The notes: generated by a model from the letters alone, not told the origin. Positions 51,969 to 61,777 are shown, counted from the first letter of the stretch. The stretch is 64,000 nucleotides of DNA from an uncultured Muribaculaceae bacterium (GCA_910578095.1 CAJTOZ010000010.1:12160-76159), one strand, 5' to 3'. Numbers and translations are program-made.

Positions 51969-52931
51969 ATGGATATCTCAGTAGTAGTGCCGCTATACAA
52001 CGAGGCCGAGTCGCTTCCCGAGCTCGAGCAATGGATTGCCCGCGTGATGCGCGACAACGGTTTCAGCTACGAAATCATATTTGTCAACGACGGCAGCACC
52101 GACGAGTCGTGGAGTGTGGTCGAGCGTCTCGCCGCTGCCAATCCCGCCGTGCGCGGTGTGAGCTTCCGCCGCAACTACGGCAAGAGCCCGGCGCTCAACG
52201 TGGGGTTTGCGCGTGCGCAGGGCGATGTGGTCATCACCATGGACGCCGACCTGCAGGATTCGCCCGACGAAATCCCCGCCCTCTACCGCATGATATGCGA
52301 CGAAGGCTACGACCTTGTCAGCGGCTACAAGCAGAAGCGTTACGACCCGCTGTCGAAAACCATTCCCACCAAGCTTTTCAACGCCACGGCGCGCCGTGTC
52401 AGCGGCATACACAACCTGCACGACTTCAACTGCGGCCTGAAGGCCTACCGGCGCAAGGTGGTGAAGCACATCGAGGTGTACGGCGACATGCACCGCTACA
52501 TCCCGTATCTGGCCAAACTCGCGGGCTTCACCCGCATCGGCGAGAAAGTGGTGAAGCATCAGGCGCGCAAGTATGGCAAAACCAAATTCGGCCTCGACCG
52601 CTTCGTCAACGGCTATCTCGACCTGATGACACTCTGGTTCACCGGCAAGTTCGGCGGCAAGCCCATGCACTTCTTCGGTCTCGTGGGCTCGCTGATGTTC
52701 TTCCTCGGTTTCGTGTCCACGGCCATCGTGGGCTTCTCCAAGCTCTACCACATGCACGCCGGCCATGCCTACACGCTCGTCACGGATTCGCCCTACTTCT
52801 ATCTTGCGCTCACACTCATGATAATAGGCGCGCAGATGTTTCTCGCCGGCTTTGTCGGCGAACTTGTGGCGCGCAACGCTCCCGGCCGCAACCACTATGA
52901 GATAGACGAGGAAATAACCCCCGCCGACTAA
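51969..52931 (+). CDS. GT2 polyprenyl-phosphate-type glycosyltransferase
   Basis: The 320-residue protein has the GT-A start VVPLYNEAESLPEL, the VNDGSTDESW loop, the DxD region MDADLQDSPDEIP and a C-terminal pair of helices (about 237-262 and 278-302). This resembles dolichol-phosphate-mannose/GtrB-type enzymes, which load a sugar on undecaprenyl phosphate. It is in an operon with DUF4199. The sugar and destination are unknown. Confidence 0.92.
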   Translation: MDISVVVPLYNEAESLPELEQWIARVMRDNGFSYEIIFVNDGSTDESWSVVERLAAANPAVRGVSFRRNYGKSPALNVGFARAQGDVVITMDADLQDSPDEIPALYRMICDEGYDLVSGYKQKRYDPLSKTIPTKLFNATARRVSGIHNLHDFNCGLKAYRRKVVKHIEVYGDMHRYIPYLAKLAGFTRIGEKVVKHQARKYGKTKFGLDRFVNGYLDLMTLWFTGKFGGKPMHFFGLVGSLMFFLGFVSTAIVGFSKLYHMHAGHAYTLVTDSPYFYLALTLMIIGAQMFLAGFVGELVARNAPGRNHYEIDEEITPAD

Positions 52932-52980
52932 ACAAGCATCTTCAACTTTCAAAACAAGCGGGCAGCGCCCGCATCATAAT

Positions 52981-53520
52981 ATGGAACTCAACTCTTTCGC
53001 CCAGTTTGCCAGCCTTGTGGATTCGCGCCACAGCTGCCGCCGCTACAAGGACACTCCCGTTGGCCGCGACCTCATCCGCACCGTTCTCGACACCGCCCGT
53101 CTGGCCCCCTCGGCCTGCAACCGTCAGCCCTGGAGCTTCATAGTGCTTGAAGGCGACGAGGGCCGTGAGATATGCTCCCGCGCCTACGACCGCGAGTGGA
53201 TCCGCGAGGCTCCGGCATTCATCATCGTGTGCGGCCACCACGACGAAGCGTGGCACCGCCCCTTCGACGGCAAAGACCATACCGATGTGGACGTGGCCAT
53301 CGCCACCGAGCACATCTGTCTCACGGCCACAACGCTCGGCCTCGGCACATGCTGGGTGTGCAACTTCGATCCCGAGAAACTGAACGCCGACCTGCATCTG
53401 CCCGCCGGTGTAGAGCCGGTGGCCATCATTCCCATAGGCTATCCCGGCTACGACGAGAAAGCCCCGGCACGCAAGCGCAAAGAGTTGGACGAAATCCTGC
53501 AATGGGGCGTAAGCAAGTAA
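52981..53520 (+). CDS. Nitroreductase-family flavoprotein
   Basis: The 179-residue protein has the family start VDSRHSCRRYKDTPVGRD, an APSACNRQPWSFIV FMN-binding segment, and the C-terminal GLGTCWVCNFDPEKL and IPIGYPGYDEKAP. It reduces nitro or quinone substrates with NAD(P)H. Its stop overlaps the DUF6452 gene by 19 bases. The substrate is unknown. Confidence 0.93.
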   Translation: MELNSFAQFASLVDSRHSCRRYKDTPVGRDLIRTVLDTARLAPSACNRQPWSFIVLEGDEGREICSRAYDREWIREAPAFIIVCGHHDEAWHRPFDGKDHTDVDVAIATEHICLTATTLGLGTCWVCNFDPEKLNADLHLPAGVEPVAIIPIGYPGYDEKAPARKRKELDEILQWGVSK

Positions 53521-54020
53521 TATCGGTTCTTGCCGCTCTTGCCGCCCTCGCGGGGTGCAACACCAGCGGGTGCCTCGACAACCAGAGCGCGCTGCCTCTG
53601 GCCGAGTTCTATTCTTCGGCCACGGGGGCAGTTGTATCTGTGGATTCTCTCGAAGTGGTGGGGGTAGGGGCTCCCGACGGCGATGTGCTCAGCGAGGCCA
53701 CTCCCGCCAAGAGCCAGCTGTATTTGCCCATGCGCTCCACCCACACATCCACCTCGTGGCGCCTCATCTACCGCCAGAAGGCGCTTGCCGCTGCCGGCGT
53801 GGAAGACGAAGTGGGCTTCGACTACGAGAGCATACCCTATTTCGCGTCGGAAGAGTGCGGCGCCACCTACCGCTACCGCATCACCCGCGTGCACTACACC
53901 ACCAACGTGGTCGACAGCGTCGTGCTGACCGATTCGCTCATCACCAACGTCGACCGCGCCACCATCCGCATCTATTTCCACACATCCGAGCAGCCCGGCG
54001 GGGAGGGGGCCGAACAATGA
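53502..54020 (+). CDS. DUF6452-like lipoprotein
   Basis: The 172-residue protein starts MGRKQVISVLAALAALAGCN, a signal with lipobox LAGC (Cys19). The mature domain has LPMRSTHTSTSWRLIYRQK and ends before the ATGA overlap with the next gene. It matches the Bacteroidota DUF6452 pattern by length and neighbour order. It is translationally coupled to both neighbours. It is probably anchored in the outer membrane. Function unknown. Confidence 0.75.
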   Translation: MGRKQVISVLAALAALAGCNTSGCLDNQSALPLAEFYSSATGAVVSVDSLEVVGVGAPDGDVLSEATPAKSQLYLPMRSTHTSTSWRLIYRQKALAAAGVEDEVGFDYESIPYFASEECGATYRYRITRVHYTTNVVDSVVLTDSLITNVDRATIRIYFHTSEQPGGEGAEQ

Positions 54021-54901
54021 TGCGCCTGCTCGTGGCCGCTGCAGCGGCCCTGCTGGCCCTGACGGCGTATGCGCAGCGGCGCATCACGCCTGTCAACACT
54101 CCGGCCACCACCACGCAGAGCGTCAACGAGCTGCGCGGCGACACCGCCCGCATCAACGCCGAGCGCCGCGCCGCATCCGTCAGCTATGTCGACGACAAAG
54201 GCATGCTGGTGTGGGTCGATACCATCACCGGCGACAAATGGGTCGACTCCCTGGCCCGCACATCCGGCATACCCAAGATGCAGTATCCGCTGCTGCATTC
54301 CGTGTCCGTGTCGGCCGATATCTGGGATGCCGCCATGCGTCTTTTCGGACAGGACTACGGCCTCGTGGGTTTCGCCGCCGAGCTCAACCTCCACAATCGC
54401 TACATCCCGGTGTTCGAGGCCGGTCTCGGCACAGCCTCCCATAAGCCATCGGGCGGTGGCTACGACTACCACTCACCCATGGCGCCATACTTCCGCATAG
54501 GCGCCAACTACAATTTTCTGTACAACAGCAATCCCTCCTATATTCTTTTCGCCGGATTGCGCTACGGTTTCTCCACCTTCCGCTGGGAGGTGCGGGATGT
54601 CGAGGTCAACTCCCCCTACTGGCAGGAGACAGCCGTGTTTGATATTCCGCGCCAGAGCTCCACGGCCGGATGGCTCGAACTGTGTTTCGGCCTCCGCGTG
54701 AAGCTGTGGGGGCCTCTGTCGGCCGGATGGATGCTCAAATACCATTCGATGCTGCACTGCACCACCACCCCCTATGGCAAGCCCTGGTATGTGCCCGGCT
54801 ATGGCGCACGCAGCGGCGCGCTCACCGGCGCATTCTATCTCACCTACACCATCCCCTTCCGCCATAAGCCCGCGCCGGACGATGTCCCGGCAGCCGATTG
54901 A
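54017..54901 (+). CDS. DUF6048-like secreted beta-barrel protein
   Basis: The 294-residue protein has a signal peptide (to AYAQ) and alternating beta strands such as LHNRYIPVFEAGLGTA, YFRIGANYNFLYN and YILFAGLRYGFSTFRWEV. It ends in ALTGAFYLTYTIPF, as in a small outer-membrane barrel. The ATGA start overlaps the DUF6452 stop. It is likely partnered with that lipoprotein; function unknown. Confidence 0.75.
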   Translation: MMRLLVAAAAALLALTAYAQRRITPVNTPATTTQSVNELRGDTARINAERRAASVSYVDDKGMLVWVDTITGDKWVDSLARTSGIPKMQYPLLHSVSVSADIWDAAMRLFGQDYGLVGFAAELNLHNRYIPVFEAGLGTASHKPSGGGYDYHSPMAPYFRIGANYNFLYNSNPSYILFAGLRYGFSTFRWEVRDVEVNSPYWQETAVFDIPRQSSTAGWLELCFGLRVKLWGPLSAGWMLKYHSMLHCTTTPYGKPWYVPGYGARSGALTGAFYLTYTIPFRHKPAPDDVPAAD

Positions 54902-54912
54902 ACGCGGCACGC

Positions 54913-55044
54913 GGGCCACAGAAGCATAAAACGACAGAAGAAACAAAAGGGCTGATAATAAATAAAATCCCTTATGTTTCTTCTGTTCTCCTGTTCTTTT
55001 GTACCCTCGCTATCCTATGCCGCGCAATTTCGGCTTGTGCGATG
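54913..55044 (+). repeat. Dispersed intergenic repeat family A, copy 5
   Basis: ACAGAAGCATAAAACGACAG, AGAAACAAAAGGGCTGATAA, the AT-rich centre ATAAATAAAATCCCTTATG, then TTTCTTCTGTTCTCCTGTTC and TTTTGTACCCTCGC, ending with CAATTTCGGCTTGTGC. It lies in the convergent gap between the DUF6048 and YggS genes. Confidence 0.75.
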
Positions 55045-55050
55045 TTTCAA

Positions 55051-55719
55051 TCAATACTCGCGGGGGCCGAATATGGCCGTGCCCACACGCACATGTGTGG
55101 CCCCGTGCGCTATGGCCGCGGGATAGTCGTCGCTCATGCCCATCGAGAGCACATCGCACCCACGCAAATCGGGCGCGGCCATGTGGATATCGTGCAGCAG
55201 CGTGGCCAGAGCTGCAAAATCGGCATCGATGCGCGCGGCATCGTCGGTATTGGTGGCCATGCCCATGATTCCGCATATATGCGTGGCGCGCAGGTTGCGG
55301 TAGGCACCGCGCCGGAAGTAATCCAGCAGCGCTCCGGGCTCAAAGCCGCTTTTTGCCTCCTCGGCCGCCACATGCGCCTCCAGCAGCACGCGCTGCACAA
55401 TGCCGCGCTCCGCCGCCAGGCGGTCTATCAGTTCCAGCAGCGCTTCCGAGTCGACGCTTTCTATCAGATCCGCGCGTCCCACCACCAGCTTGGCCTTGTT
55501 GCGCTGCAGGTGGCCTATGAAATGCCAGCGCACATCCGGCGGCATGGCCTCGGTCTTGGGCACGAGCTCCTGCACGCGGCTCTCGGCAAACGTGCGCTGC
55601 CCTGCGTCGTAGGCCTCGCGCAGAGCCTCCACAGGGTGGAATTTCGACACAGCCACGAGCTCCACGCCCTCAGGGAGCGTGGAGCGCACAGCTTCCAGTC
55701 GCGACGCTATACCGCTCAC
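55051..55719 (-). CDS. YggS-family PLP-binding protein
   Basis: The 222-residue single TIM-barrel protein has the PLP lysine in VAVSKFHPVEAL. FAESRVQELVPKTEAM, WHFIGHLQRNKAKLVVGR and LSMGMSDDYPAAIAHGATHV also match YggS/PROSC. It buffers pyridoxal phosphate and affects amino-acid homeostasis. It is cytoplasmic and overlaps the DUF4494 gene by four bases. Confidence 0.94.
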   Translation of the reverse strand: MSGIASRLEAVRSTLPEGVELVAVSKFHPVEALREAYDAGQRTFAESRVQELVPKTEAMPPDVRWHFIGHLQRNKAKLVVGRADLIESVDSEALLELIDRLAAERGIVQRVLLEAHVAAEEAKSGFEPGALLDYFRRGAYRNLRATHICGIMGMATNTDDAARIDADFAALATLLHDIHMAAPDLRGCDVLSMGMSDDYPAAIAHGATHVRVGTAIFGPREY

Positions 55720-56183
55720 TCCTTTTCTGCCTTTGCAGCGTCGGCGCCCATGGCGCGCACCTTGTACACATCCATTATGGGGGTCTCCGATATGGTCTGG
55801 ATCTCAAAATCGGCCATCGTACCCTTCATGCCTTCCAGAAAGTGCTCCAGCGCGTCCTTGAAATTGCCGGCCTGCACCAGCATCAGCGACGACGCCTTCT
55901 TCTCCACGCCCGTTTTCTCGTCGAGGGTGATGAAAGCCACCTTCACGGTGTAGAAACGGTCGGCGGCATCGTCGTCGTTCCAGAAAATTTCGGCAATCTT
56001 GGTGCGTTTCACCGCGCTCACGCTGAAATCGCCGCTGATGTAGGGCGTGCGCTCCTCTATTATGCGTGCTTCGGCCTCGGTGAAGCTCAGGGCGTCCACC
56101 AGGTAGGGTTCGTTCACTTTCTTCACGGCGCCGTTTTCCATCATCTTGTCGTAGCGCACCTTGCATTCAAACCAGTTTGCCAT
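55716..56183 (-). CDS. DUF4494-family protein
   Basis: The 155-residue soluble protein starts MANWFECKVRYDKMMENGAV and contains NEPYLVDALSFTEAEARIIE and DADRFYTVKVAFITLDE-like segments, as in DUF4494. It is coupled by a 4-base overlap to the YggS gene. Function unknown; Bacteroidota-restricted. Confidence 0.87.
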   Translation of the reverse strand: MANWFECKVRYDKMMENGAVKKVNEPYLVDALSFTEAEARIIEERTPYISGDFSVSAVKRTKIAEIFWNDDDAADRFYTVKVAFITLDEKTGVEKKASSLMLVQAGNFKDALEHFLEGMKGTMADFEIQTISETPIMDVYKVRAMGADAAKAEKE

Positions 56184-56258
56184 ATCTCGTTCGTTTTTTT
56201 GGATTCAGTACTATATATATTATTAATGAGTGGACGTGTCGTGCGCGTCCCACCTGTG

Positions 56259-56266
56259 CAAAATTA
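56259..56266 (-). promoter_or_regulatory. Bacteroidota -7 element (TAATTTTG) for the DUF4494-YggS operon
   Basis: It matches TAnnTTTG, 76 bases before the start on the minus strand. Confidence 0.55.
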
Positions 56267-56337
56267 CACAAAAGCGCCCAAACGAGCAAAAAATGGCATA
56301 AGCCTAAATATAGGTGCGTAAATCTCCCCGGATTTTT

Positions 56338-56490
56338 CGCGGGTACAGAAGCACAAAATGGCAAAAGAAACAAAAGGGTTAATAATCAATAAAATAACTT
56401 ATGTTCCTTATGCCCTTTTGTCCTTTTGTACCCTCGCTATATGAAGTTGCATATCTCGATGCACTGAAATCTCGGTCTGTGCCCGAAAAA
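56338..56490 (+). repeat. Dispersed intergenic repeat family A, copy 6
   Basis: CGCGGGTACAGAAGCACAAA and AAAGAAACAAAAGGG lead to the centre AATAATCAATAAAATAACTT, then CCTTATGCCCTTTTGTCC and TTTTGTACCCTCGC, and the 3' segment GCACTGAAATCTCGGTCTGTG. It lies in the divergent gap (56184-56798) between the DUF4494 and susC genes. The AT-rich 56500-56680 beyond it holds only a 7-bp hairpin. Confidence 0.75.
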
Positions 56491-56562
56491 TGCCTGCTGC
56501 GCGCGTGCCATGTTTTGCTGTCCTTTTGAAAAAATAAAGTGAAAAAATTTATTTGCTTTAAA

Positions 56563-56579
56563 ATGCTGTTTTACAGCAT
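56563..56579. promoter_or_regulatory. Perfect 7-bp inverted repeat upstream of the susCD operon
   Basis: ATGCTGT and ACAGCAT around TTT, in an AT-rich stretch about 105 bases before the susC -7 element. It could be an operator or a minus-strand terminator; the sequence cannot decide. Confidence 0.3.
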
Positions 56580-56683
56580 AAAAGACCCAAACTAATGACA
56601 AATCGCCATAAATTTGCTGTGGCAAAGTGCTAATTTGAAAGAAAAAAACGTGCAAAAATGTAAACTTTATTAAAAATTATTGT

Positions 56684-56691
56684 TACCTTTG
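56684..56691 (+). promoter_or_regulatory. Bacteroidota -7 element (TACCTTTG) for the susCD operon
   Basis: It matches TAnnTTTG, 108 bases before the susC start, giving a leader of about 100 bases. Confidence 0.6.
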
Positions 56692-56798
56692 CGCACTCAT
56701 GTTTATTCAAGCGAGTGCCCTTTTTATGCGCGGCTACGGCCGCAGGTTCGATAAGTATTTAAGTATCAATAACATATATGTCTAATTTCTAATTAAGT

Positions 56799-59700
56799 AT
56801 GAAAAAGCTGTTTCTATTACTTCTCGCAGTATTTGCGATGGCTGTCGGTGCGTCGGCGCAGACGCGCACAGTCACGGGTACTGTCGTGGATGCCACAAAC
56901 GACGAGCCCATCATCGGCGCGAGCGTTACGGCAAGCCATGGTGTAGGAGTTGTTACCGATGTGGATGGCAACTTTACCATTCAGGTGGCAGCTAACACTA
57001 CAAAACTCAACATTTCCTACGTGGGCTTTGCTGCACAGACCGTGGAAATCGGTGGCGGCAAGCTTTTCGTGAAACTCGAACCCTCTACCAGCACTCTCGA
57101 CGAGCTCATCGTCGTGTCCTACGGCACTGTCAAGCGCTCCGAGTACACCGGTTCGGCAGGCGTTGTCGCAGCCGACCAGCTCGAGAATGCTCAGGTCAGC
57201 GACGTCACCAAGGCCCTCAGCGGTAAGATGGCCGGCGTGCAGACCCTCAGCTCCAATGGCCAGCCCGGTACCGGCGCATCCATCTATGTGCGCGGCACAG
57301 GCTCCATCAACGCCTCCACTCAGCCCCTCTATGTGGTCGACGGTATGCCCTACGACGGCAACATCAGCAATATCCCCGCCGGCGACATCGAGCAGCTCAC
57401 CGTCATGAAGGACGCTGCTTCCACAGCCCTCTACGGTGCGCGTGGCGCCAACGGTGTCATCCTCATCACCACCAAGCGCGGCTCCGAGAGCGCTGCCAAG
57501 GTGACCCTCGACGCTTCGTGGGGTTCCAACGGCCGTGCCCTTCCCACATACGACATCATGAAGAGCCCCGAGCAGTACCTTGAGACTGTCTACCAGGCTC
57601 TCTATATGCAGCAGCTCGGCCTCGGTGCCTCCGCTTCCGCTGCCAACGCCTATGCCAACCAGAACCTCTGGATCGGCGGCATGCAGACATTCTCCGTGCC
57701 CGCAGGTCAGAGCTTCATCGGCATGAACGGCAAGCTCAACCCCAACGCCACACGCGGCTACTCCGACGGCAACTACTACTACACGCCCGACGACTGGATC
57801 GACAACACCTTCCGCACCGGCATGCGTCAGGAGTACAACCTCACCGTAACCGGCGGTACCGATAAGTTCAGCTACTACGTGAGCGGCGGCTACCTCAACG
57901 ACGACGGTCTGCTCGAAGGATCCCACTTCGACCGTTTCAGCTCCCGTGTCAATGTCGACTACCAGGCCAAGCCCTGGCTCAAGATCGGCACCAGCAGCAC
58001 CTATGTCTACACCAACAGCGGCTATCCCGCAGGTCAGACATCCGGCTACGACAACTACTCCAACAACGCCTTCGCCGTGGCTTATCAGATTGCCCCCATC
58101 TATCCTATCTTCGTGCGCGACGCACAGGGCAACTTCATGTACGACAAGAACACCGGCTACCATATCTATGACTACGGTATGGGTCAGGACTTCGGCTACG
58201 GCAACATGGCACAGCGCCCCTCCGGTGCATGGGCTACCGCCAACCCCGCCGGCGCTATGCTCTACGACACCACCGAATATCTCAGCGACGTGCTCGACAG
58301 CAAGTGGTACGCCATCATCAAGCCCATCGAGGGCCTGACCATCAGCGGCACCGCTGGCCTGTACATCAGCAACCAGCGCTACCACAGCCTCGACAACAAC
58401 CTCTACGGCCAGAGCGCAGCCACCGGCGGTGGCGCCACTCAGCGTGCCGCACGCTTCACCACCCTCAACCTGCAGGGCCTCGTGAGCTACAACCGCACAT
58501 TCAACGATATCCACGACTTCGACGTAATGGTGGGTGTCGAGAGCCAGGATTACCGCAACGAGTATGTGCTCGGCAGCGGTAAGAACCTCTACATGCCCGG
58601 CAGCTGGGCCCTCAGCAATACCATCGACAGCTGGACTATCAGCGGCGGTACTGCGCAGCTCGCACACCGAAGCATCTTCGGCCGTCTGAAGTACAACCTC
58701 AACGGACGCTACTACTTCATGGCATCCGTCCGCAGCGACGCATCGTCCCGTTTCCACCCCGACCACCGCTGGGGCACATTCTGGAGCGCAAGCTTTGGCT
58801 GGGACATCAACAAGGAAGCATTCCTTCAGGACCAGACTTGGCTCGACCTCCTCAAGTTCAAGGCTTCGTTCGGTCAGAACGGTAACGACAACATTGACAC
58901 CGACTACTACATCAACTACACCGACTTCTACAGCATCAGCGGTGCCAACGGCGTGTGGTCCGACTCCGAGCTCGCCTACAAAGGCAACCCGGATATCACC
59001 TGGGAAAAGAGCAACAACTTCAACGTAGGTATCGACTTCAGTCTCTGGAACGGCAAGCTCAGCGGCTCCGCCGAGTACTACCTCCGCCAGACATCCGACA
59101 TGCTCTTCAACCTCCCCGTGGCTCCCTCGCTCGGCTACAGCAGCATCCCCAAGAACGTGGGCTCCATGCGCAACAGCGGTTTTGAACTCTCTCTCAACTA
59201 CCGTGCCGTCCACACCAAGGATATCACCCTCGAAGTGTTTGCCAACGCCACCATGCCCAAAAACCGCATCGTATCCCTCGATCCCTCCATCCTCAACGAG
59301 GACGGCTCCTGGGAAGCCAACAGCTCGCGCCTGGTTACGCCCGGCAAGAGCTTCTACACCCGCTGGCTCGTGCATTACGCAGGCGTGGACGAAAACGGTA
59401 GCGCCCAGTATGTGGCCCGCCGCAACGCGCTCGACGACCTCGGCAACCCCATCGTCATCGGCTATAAGGATGCCGAGCAGAAAGAGCCCATCTACAAGAC
59501 TGAGGAATACAACACCAGCGACTGGTCCGCAGCCTACAACACCAACCGTAAACAGACCAAGGACCTTCTGCCCAACGTCTACGGTGGTTTCGGTGTCAAC
59601 ATGGAAGCCTACGGCTTCGACCTCTCCGTGGGTCTCAGCTATCAGCTCGGCGGCACCATCTACGACAGCTCCTACGCTGCCTACATGAACCCCGGCACCG

Positions 59701-60062
59701 AGCTCGGCAACACCTGGCACAAGGATATGCTCAACGCATGGACGCCCGACAACACCAACACCGACGTGCCCCGCATGGGCACCAGCGGCGACCTCGTGCA
59801 GTATGCCACCAGTGTCAGCGACCGTTTCCTCATCAGCAGCGACTATCTGGCCCTCAACAACATCACCGTGGGCTACACCATCCCCGAGCGTCTTGTCAAG
59901 AAACTCGGTCTGAGCAGCCTCCGCTGCTACTTCGCTGCCGAGAACGTGGCTCTCGTGAGCGCACGCCAGGGTCTCGACCCCCGTCAGAGCTTCATCAGCT
60001 CCAACACCTCCACCTACTCGCCCATCCGCACTTTCACAGGTGGTCTGCGTCTGAGCTTCTAA
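56799..60062 (+). CDS. SusC/RagA-type TonB-dependent transporter
   Basis: The 1087-residue protein has a signal peptide (to ASAQ), a carboxypeptidase-D-regulatory-like domain (about 23-105) with TGTVVDATNDEPIIGASVTA, and a plug with the SusC signatures DVTKALSGKMAGVQTLSSN, QPLYVVDGMPYDGNIS and DAASTALYGARGANGVILIT. The rest is a 22-strand-type barrel ending in an aromatic C-terminal strand. It imports a glycan oligomer (or peptide) across the outer membrane, driven by TonB and gated by SusD. Codon bias shows high expression. No polysaccharide-degrading gene is adjacent, so its substrate is unknown. Confidence 0.94.
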   Translation: MKKLFLLLLAVFAMAVGASAQTRTVTGTVVDATNDEPIIGASVTASHGVGVVTDVDGNFTIQVAANTTKLNISYVGFAAQTVEIGGGKLFVKLEPSTSTLDELIVVSYGTVKRSEYTGSAGVVAADQLENAQVSDVTKALSGKMAGVQTLSSNGQPGTGASIYVRGTGSINASTQPLYVVDGMPYDGNISNIPAGDIEQLTVMKDAASTALYGARGANGVILITTKRGSESAAKVTLDASWGSNGRALPTYDIMKSPEQYLETVYQALYMQQLGLGASASAANAYANQNLWIGGMQTFSVPAGQSFIGMNGKLNPNATRGYSDGNYYYTPDDWIDNTFRTGMRQEYNLTVTGGTDKFSYYVSGGYLNDDGLLEGSHFDRFSSRVNVDYQAKPWLKIGTSSTYVYTNSGYPAGQTSGYDNYSNNAFAVAYQIAPIYPIFVRDAQGNFMYDKNTGYHIYDYGMGQDFGYGNMAQRPSGAWATANPAGAMLYDTTEYLSDVLDSKWYAIIKPIEGLTISGTAGLYISNQRYHSLDNNLYGQSAATGGGATQRAARFTTLNLQGLVSYNRTFNDIHDFDVMVGVESQDYRNEYVLGSGKNLYMPGSWALSNTIDSWTISGGTAQLAHRSIFGRLKYNLNGRYYFMASVRSDASSRFHPDHRWGTFWSASFGWDINKEAFLQDQTWLDLLKFKASFGQNGNDNIDTDYYINYTDFYSISGANGVWSDSELAYKGNPDITWEKSNNFNVGIDFSLWNGKLSGSAEYYLRQTSDMLFNLPVAPSLGYSSIPKNVGSMRNSGFELSLNYRAVHTKDITLEVFANATMPKNRIVSLDPSILNEDGSWEANSSRLVTPGKSFYTRWLVHYAGVDENGSAQYVARRNALDDLGNPIVIGYKDAEQKEPIYKTEEYNTSDWSAAYNTNRKQTKDLLPNVYGGFGVNMEAYGFDLSVGLSYQLGGTIYDSSYAAYMNPGTELGNTWHKDMLNAWTPDNTNTDVPRMGTSGDLVQYATSVSDRFLISSDYLALNNITVGYTIPERLVKKLGLSSLRCYFAAENVALVSARQGLDPRQSFISSNTSTYSPIRTFTGGLRLSF

Positions 60063-60095
60063 TTCCTTTCTCTCTGATTTAAACAGACACAACAA

Positions 60096-61748
60096 ATGAA
60101 ATTCACCAAAATAGTTCTCGGCACCCTCGCGGCAGCTTCGCTGGGCGCTTGTGCCGACCTCGACACCCAGTACTTCGACAACATCGTGTCGACGGACCAG
60201 AAGCAGGATGTGCTCGAGCAGAATCCCGACATGGCTTCCGCGTCCGTGATGGGTATCTACAGCTCGTTCTTCAAAATCTTCTCAGTCACCGAGAAGAATC
60301 ACAACGACTTCGGCTACCCCTCGCAGATGATTGCCCTCGACTCCCAGGGCATCGACTACATATCCAAGAACTCCGGCTACAACTGGTTTGCCACCTGGAA
60401 CGGCTTTGAGTTCAACGAGTCCAGCGGCTACCGCGCAGCCTATCTCTGGCTCTACCAGTATGCCCAGATCAAGACCTGCAACACTCTCGTAGGTTCCATT
60501 CCCGCCGATACCGACGAGCCCGAGCTGAAATTCTTCCGTGCGCAGGGTCTTGCCACCCGCTCGTTCGACTACTGGACGCTCGCGCAGGTGTATCAGTTCA
60601 ACTACGCCGACAATAAGGACAAGCTCTGCGTGCCCGTCATCACCGACGTCAACAGCAATGAAGTGGCCCAGGCAGGTGCTGCCCGCAACACCGTGGCCGA
60701 AGTCTACGAGCAGATCATGGCCGATATCGACGAAGCCATCCGCCTGCTTGACGAAAGCGGCATCAATCCCGCATCCGTCGTTGCCGACAAGCCCAAACGT
60801 ATGGTGAGCCTCGCTACGGCCTACGGCCTGCGCGCACGCTACAACCTCACGATGGAAAACTGGGCTGCCGCTGCCGAGGACGCCGCGCGCGCCATCGCCA
60901 TACACAGCGGTGCTCCCTATTCCATACAGGATGTGAGCAAGCCCACCTTCACCTCCATCAGCGATCCTTCCTGGATGTGGGGTATTGCCATTGCCGAGTC
61001 CATGGACGGTATCGCAGGCGGCTCAATCGTCAATTTCCCCGCCATGTCCTGCACATTCGCCCACGGCTATTGCGACCAGGGCGGCGCATGGCGCTGGTGC
61101 TCCAAGGTGCTCTACGACTGGATTCCCGCCACCGACGTGCGTAAAGGCTGGTTCCTCGACGAAAACCGCAAGAGCCGCAACCTCTCCGAGGCTCAGCAGG
61201 ACTATGTGGACGGCTTTGTGCTCGGTGCCCCCAACTATGGCAACGACGAATCCACCAACATCATGCCCTACACCAACGTGAAGTTCGATTCCTACCAGAG
61301 CGTGCTTGAACAGGGTATGAACGCCAGCGACGTTCCCCTGATGCGCGTGGAAGAGATGTATCTCATCAAGGCCGAGGGCGAAGCCATGAGCGGCAACACC
61401 GGCGGCGCCAAGGAAACCCTCAACAACTTTGTGCGCACCTACCGCGACCCCTCCTACGCTTGCCTGGCCAACGATGCCAAGGGCATACAGAACGAAGTGT
61501 GGATGCAGCGCCGCGTGGAGCTGTGGGGTGAAGGCCTCAGCTACTTCGACATCATGCGTCTGAAGAAGAACATCGACCGTCGCGGCTGCCGCTTCCCCGA
61601 TGCCTGGGTGTACAATATCACCTACGGCCCCGGCGATGGCGACTGCATGCTCTACCTCGTGCCCGACATGGAACTGTCGGCCAACAAGGCTATCAAGCCT
61701 GCCGACAACAACCCCTCGTCGCAGCAGCCCACAGTAGTTTCGGAATAA
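60096..61748 (+). CDS. SusD/RagB-family lipoprotein
   Basis: The 550-residue protein has a lipobox LGAC (Cys19) and the SusD fold: an N-terminal region with ASASVMGIYSSFFKIFSV, TPR-like helices around FFRAQGLATRSFDYWTLAQ and VYEQIMADIDEAIRLLDESG, and a C-terminal RVEEMYLIKAEGEAMSGN followed by RRVELWGEGLSYFDIMRLKK. It caps the SusC barrel at the cell surface and binds its ligand. It lies 33 bases after susC. Confidence 0.94.
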   Translation: MKFTKIVLGTLAAASLGACADLDTQYFDNIVSTDQKQDVLEQNPDMASASVMGIYSSFFKIFSVTEKNHNDFGYPSQMIALDSQGIDYISKNSGYNWFATWNGFEFNESSGYRAAYLWLYQYAQIKTCNTLVGSIPADTDEPELKFFRAQGLATRSFDYWTLAQVYQFNYADNKDKLCVPVITDVNSNEVAQAGAARNTVAEVYEQIMADIDEAIRLLDESGINPASVVADKPKRMVSLATAYGLRARYNLTMENWAAAAEDAARAIAIHSGAPYSIQDVSKPTFTSISDPSWMWGIAIAESMDGIAGGSIVNFPAMSCTFAHGYCDQGGAWRWCSKVLYDWIPATDVRKGWFLDENRKSRNLSEAQQDYVDGFVLGAPNYGNDESTNIMPYTNVKFDSYQSVLEQGMNASDVPLMRVEEMYLIKAEGEAMSGNTGGAKETLNNFVRTYRDPSYACLANDAKGIQNEVWMQRRVELWGEGLSYFDIMRLKKNIDRRGCRFPDAWVYNITYGPGDGDCMLYLVPDMELSANKAIKPADNNPSSQQPTVVSE

Positions 61749-61777
61749 CATCCCCAACCTCATAAAGACATCAAACA

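Noticed and set aside
56817..60095. Minus-strand open frame (1092 codons) antisense to susC
   Set aside because: Same cause: biased codons leave the opposite frame free of stops; no recognisable protein features.
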